Assembly (NCBI GenBank): GCA_019119285.1
Contig: DWXJ01000070.1
Span: 1-18,335, forward strand
Length of the DNA stretch: 18,335 nt
From: Merdimonas faecigallinarum
GTDB lineage: Bacteria; Bacillota; Clostridia; Lachnospirales; Lachnospiraceae
Reading direction: 5' to 3'
Shown piece by piece: positions 16,141 to 18,335 of the stretch (position 1 is the first letter of the stretch; every line of letters starts with the position of its first letter). The notes beneath the pieces are model-generated. The model saw only the letters and a program-made list of their open reading frames with translations. It ran no database searches and had not been told where the DNA came from. The translations under genes were made by a program, and so were the position numbers.

Positions 16141-16221
16141 TTTGGGACGTAGACCTTTTGCAAAGGTCTACGTCCCAAATTGCATTTTACGGTGTCCCAA
16201 ATCGACAATCAGGGTGTACCC
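16141..16221 (+). repeat. Palindromic repeat, copy 2 (hairpin plus conserved tail)
   Basis: The second copy begins 2 bp after the stop codon of the surface protein. Its hairpin is longer: 18-bp arms (16141-16158 and 16162-16179) with the same TGC loop. Bases 16144-16221 match 12922-12999 at all but two positions; the outermost shared pair changed from G-C to T-A on both arms, so pairing was kept. GTCCCAAAT occurs twice within this copy (16172-16180 and 16194-16202). It may act as a terminator but has no T-run. Confidence 0.9.
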
Positions 16222-16249
16222 AACAGAATAAAATGTGTCAATATGCCAC

Positions 16250-16278
16250 TTTTATTTGTCGGAACTTCCGCTTATAAT
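16250..16278 (+). promoter_or_regulatory. Candidate promoter for the InlB/BspA-type protein
   Basis: A perfect TATAAT (16273-16278) lies 25 bp before the ATG at 16303. The best -35 at 17-bp spacing is TTTTAT (16250-16255), a poor match. It lies just after the palindromic repeat. The TATAAT supports a transcript starting near 16285 and hence the 16303 start. Confidence 0.5.
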
Positions 16279-16302
16279 AGAAAAAAAGCGAGGTGGGAAG
16301 TT

Positions 16303-17358
16303 ATGGAAATGGTGCTTGGATTATCGAGATCAGAGATTGATATTGAGGAGATACGGAAAAGGATCTGCTATATCCTGCTGGCGGCATTGCTTATCATGAG
16401 TCTTGCCTTTACGGCGGAAAGTTTTGAGAATGTAGTGGCAGTGGAGACGAAAGATTCCTGGAGTGTGCGGGAGAGAACGGATGTGCTTCCAGACGTCGCG
16501 GGAAACAGTCTTGCGATTGAGGATGTGCTTGCGGCTGTCAACCTGGCGAAAGCGCTGAATCTTCCGGAAGAAAACTTGCTGGTTGAGGCGGAACCAATGA
16601 CGGCGGAGCCGGCTGTAACGCCAGCGCCAGCGAAGACATCATCCGCAGAGGCAATACCGGCAGTAACAGCGTCGACGACAACGGCGCCAACGGTGACAAC
16701 ACCAGCTGCAGTTGTTCCGGATGTGATAACCCCAACGGAAGATATTACGACACCGAGCGTTACGGACACGCCTGGGACCACAGATACGCCGGGAGCTGCA
16801 GTGATCCCGGAGACGTTGACCATTCATCTGAACGGTAACGGAGGCGAGCCGGCGTTTTCAACTATGACAGAATCCATGGATGCGGTTTCGGCAGAGGGAT
16901 GGAGTGTGCCGTTCCGGCCTGGCAAAGTGTTTGACGGCTGGTATCTGGATGCGGGATGTACTGTTCCATTTACAGGAGTGAACCCGGAAGATTATGCCGG
17001 GACGGATACCGCAGTGCTGGAAGTGTACGCCGGCTGGCGGGAATTGGACGGGTTTGTCTGCAATGATGCCGGACATATCATTTCCTGTGCCGGCGGAAGT
17101 GTGATAGACGGAATCTTTGCGCTGCCGTCAGATGCAGCCTGCACCGGGATCGAAGCCGGAGCGCTGAGTTCAGTAGCCGGTCTGATTACGGAAGTCTATA
17201 TTCCGGCCAACATCACTTACATTGGGCCGGGTGCATTCGATGGACTGGGAAGTCTGATGTATATTGAGGCTGCGCCGGGGAATCCGAATTACTACAGTGC
17301 AGGCGGCGTGCTGTATACCATGAGCGGAGAAGTAGTGGCAGCGCCGGTGTGGTTTTAA
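16303..17358 (+). CDS. Exported protein with InlB-type repeat and BspA-like leucine-rich repeat
   Basis: The 351-residue product is predicted to be exported or membrane-tethered. An N-terminal region of about 20 polar residues precedes a hydrophobic helix (ICYILLAALLIMSLAFTA, about 22-39). A Thr/Pro/Ala-rich linker follows (about 95-168), then an InlB B-repeat/Listeria-Bacteroides type domain (about 171-246; LTIHLNGNGG, GKVFDGWYLDAGCTVPF, LEVYAGW), then a BspA-like leucine-rich repeat (about 262-340; VYIPANITYIGPGAFDGL, then GGVLYTMSGE). Such modules mediate adhesion or binding in gut Firmicutes; the ligand here is unknown. I chose ATG 16303 because AGGTGGG (16291-16297) precedes it and a TATAAT lies at 16273; the frame stays open upstream to 16180 but through the repeat tail. 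No sorting signal or second anchor is present, and the protein stops soon after one repeat, so C-terminal loss is possible. Confidence 0.8.
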   Translation: MEMVLGLSRSEIDIEEIRKRICYILLAALLIMSLAFTAESFENVVAVETKDSWSVRERTDVLPDVAGNSLAIEDVLAAVNLAKALNLPEENLLVEAEPMTAEPAVTPAPAKTSSAEAIPAVTASTTTAPTVTTPAAVVPDVITPTEDITTPSVTDTPGTTDTPGAAVIPETLTIHLNGNGGEPAFSTMTESMDAVSAEGWSVPFRPGKVFDGWYLDAGCTVPFTGVNPEDYAGTDTAVLEVYAGWRELDGFVCNDAGHIISCAGGSVIDGIFALPSDAACTGIEAGALSSVAGLITEVYIPANITYIGPGAFDGLGSLMYIEAAPGNPNYYSAGGVLYTMSGEVVAAPVWF

Positions 17359-17398
17359 GAAGGAATCACTGAGTGATAGATGGATTTAGCTGATGTGT

Positions 17399-17442
17399 TT
17401 GGGGAGTATTTCTGCATTTATATTCGCAGAAATGCTCCCCAA
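17399..17442 (+). terminator. Intrinsic terminator after the InlB/BspA-type gene
   Basis: A 17-bp stem (17399-17415 with 17426-17442, one T-G wobble) encloses a 10-nt loop and is followed by TTTT, about 40 bp after the stop codon. The stem ends TTGGGG/CCCCAA resemble the ends of the two palindromic repeats, but the inner sequence is unrelated. The rest of the 295-bp gap up to 17653 is AT-rich and, apart from the promoter and inverted repeat listed next, shows nothing I recognise. Confidence 0.85.
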
Positions 17443-17589
17443 TTTTAATAGCTGTTGGAGGACACAATAAGATAGTCGCTTTTTAGTGTTTTATTAAACT
17501 TTTAATACTTCATTGCGGACAGACAACATTAGTTCATAAATATGTGTAAAGACTAAAATTTTGTGCTAGATAGAAAAAAATGTGAATAA

Positions 17590-17616
17590 TCCGTAAAAAT
17601 ATTGACATAATACGGA
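17590..17616 (+). promoter_or_regulatory. Candidate operator: inverted repeat TCCGTA-N15-TACGGA
   Basis: Perfect 6-bp arms (17590-17595 and 17611-17616) have a centre-to-centre distance of 21 bp, two helical turns, and straddle the -35 box of the ATPase promoter. A dimeric repressor bound here would block RNA polymerase. No regulator gene is in the window, so the binding protein is unknown; a chance occurrence in AT-rich DNA cannot be excluded. Confidence 0.5.
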
Positions 17617-17631
17617 ATAAACGTGTACTAT
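17602..17631 (+). promoter_or_regulatory. Predicted promoter of the AAA ATPase gene
   Basis: A perfect TTGACA (17602-17607) is followed after 18 bp by TACTAT (17626-17631, 4/6). AGGAGGG (17641-17647) and the ATG at 17654 come directly after, leaving a very short leader. The -35 lies between the arms of the inverted repeat. Confidence 0.72.
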
Positions 17632-17653
17632 GTGAAGTATAGGAGGGAACCAT

Positions 17654-18335
17654 ATGCTTGTACAGTTTATGTTGAAAAATGTTTTGTCATTTAAAGAAGA
17701 AACTATTTTGGATCTAACAGCGATCAATGCTTATAAGGAACATCCGTGCAATCTGATTGATATAGGTGGAAAGGAAAAATTCCTGCGTGTTGCGGCAATT
17801 TATGGGGCAAATGCAAGCGGAAAATCTAATCTTCATATTGCAATGACTTTTTTTCAAAAAATTGTTGCAAAATCACTAAACAATGTGGATGAAGGAAAAA
17901 ATACAGCCATAGCAAACTACTATGTACCGTTTTTGTTCGAAAAAGAGAATGGTGAGAATTCGGAATTTCAAATCGTGGAAATTCTGGATGGGTTTGAGTA
18001 CAGATACGGTTTTGAATACAATGCAGAATGCATTGTTGCTGAGTGGCTGTACAGAAAGAATCTCGATACCAATCGCACGGTTACTATTTTTGAGAGGACA
18101 ACGGAATCAGCGGAATTTGGAGCGACAATCAGAAAAGAATGTGATGCTTATAAGGAACAGATTCCTCCGGAAACGCTTACTCTGTCATTTTTTAATAAAT
18201 TAAAATTGAAAACCGATATTTTTAGAGACGTTTATTCCGGAATTATGGATACATTAGTTGTTCCTGCAGATTTTTGTGAAGACACCAGAATTCTGGATGA
18301 TTTTTTGCCCACTGTAATAGACTGCGAAAAAGAAG
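17654..18335 (+). CDS. AAA-type ATPase, RloA/abortive-infection-like (3' end outside window)
   Basis: The frame is open from ATG 17654 to the right edge (227 codons plus one base). The protein starts MLVQFMLKNVLSFKEETIL, the typical beginning of SMC/RecF-like AAA ATPases ('F.V.NF.SF.....'), and has Walker A GANASGKS at residues 51-58. The rest of the visible part is the variable insertion between Walker A and the signature/Walker B, which lie beyond the window. The type is that of the AAA_15/AAA_21 proteins called RloA or abortive-infection ATPases, often paired with a small RloB/TOPRIM-like or nuclease partner; whether a partner follows cannot be seen. AGGAGGG lies 6 nt before the ATG. Base composition is unlike the rest of the window: two 60-base lines (from 17701 and 17881) each have 22 G/C, against 39 in the line from 7141, suggesting acquisition by transfer. 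Confidence 0.85.
   Translation, partial: MLVQFMLKNVLSFKEETILDLTAINAYKEHPCNLIDIGGKEKFLRVAAIYGANASGKSNLHIAMTFFQKIVAKSLNNVDEGKNTAIANYYVPFLFEKENGENSEFQIVEILDGFEYRYGFEYNAECIVAEWLYRKNLDTNRTVTIFERTTESAEFGATIRKECDAYKEQIPPETLTLSFFNKLKLKTDIFRDVYSGIMDTLVVPADFCEDTRILDDFLPTVIDCEKE

Noticed and set aside
16180..16302. Upstream extension of the InlB/BspA-type gene
   Set aside because: The added residues would come from the tail of the palindromic repeat and the promoter; the ribosome binding site supports the ATG at 16303.
12904..17446. Composite transposon or integrated element defined by the two repeats
   Set aside because: No transposase, integrase or recognisable target-site duplication was found; kept only as a question about recombination or mobility.
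17922..18203. 93-residue frame on the + strand
   Set aside because: It overlaps the AAA ATPase gene in another frame and lacks a ribosome binding site; the frame from 17654 carries Walker A and runs to the window edge.

Overview
The window is a stretch of bacterial chromosome in which every supported gene lies on the + strand. Gene content and order, strong AGGAGG-type ribosome binding sites, fairly GC-rich core genes and a (T)PKTG-type surface anchor point to a gut-type Clostridia, most likely a Lachnospiraceae (Blautia/Dorea/Roseburia-like). This is inferred from gene types; there is no rRNA or other marker in the window.

Region 1 (1-4734) is the excision-repair pair uvrB (5' end cut off by the window edge, inside Walker A) and uvrA. 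Region 2 (about 4780-8843) starts at a recognisable promoter and holds an mreB/mbl-type actin, recD2 (start overlapping the mreB stop by one base) and comF. Region 3 (promoter 8831-8859, genes 8902-12903) looks like a five-gene operon: a small two-helix membrane protein, a multi-pass membrane protein of unknown function, the c-di-AMP synthase cdaA, its YbbR-domain regulator cdaR, and an HPr phosphocarrier protein in the place where many Firmicutes carry glmM. The first membrane gene ends in a three-copy 9-nt repeat.

Region 4 (12904-17446) is a surface-protein segment. It contains two nearly identical 78-bp palindromic repeats (12922-12999 and 16144-16221). Each begins immediately after the preceding gene, and together they bracket a 1006-residue secreted glucosaminidase-type protein with SH3/Ig-like domains, two blocks of peptide repeats and a C-terminal sorting signal. 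After the second repeat comes a second exported protein with an InlB-type repeat and a BspA-like leucine-rich repeat, closed by a strong hairpin terminator.

Region 5 (17447-18335) drops sharply in GC and carries a well-formed promoter overlapped by a 21-bp-spaced inverted repeat, then the first 227 codons of an AAA-type ATPase of the RloA/abortive-infection kind, cut off by the right edge. It is probably the start of an accessory, possibly anti-phage, locus. The most interesting points are the paired palindromic repeats around the surface gene, the operator-controlled ATPase at the right edge, and HPr joined to the c-di-AMP operon. No complete new system can be demonstrated from this window alone.
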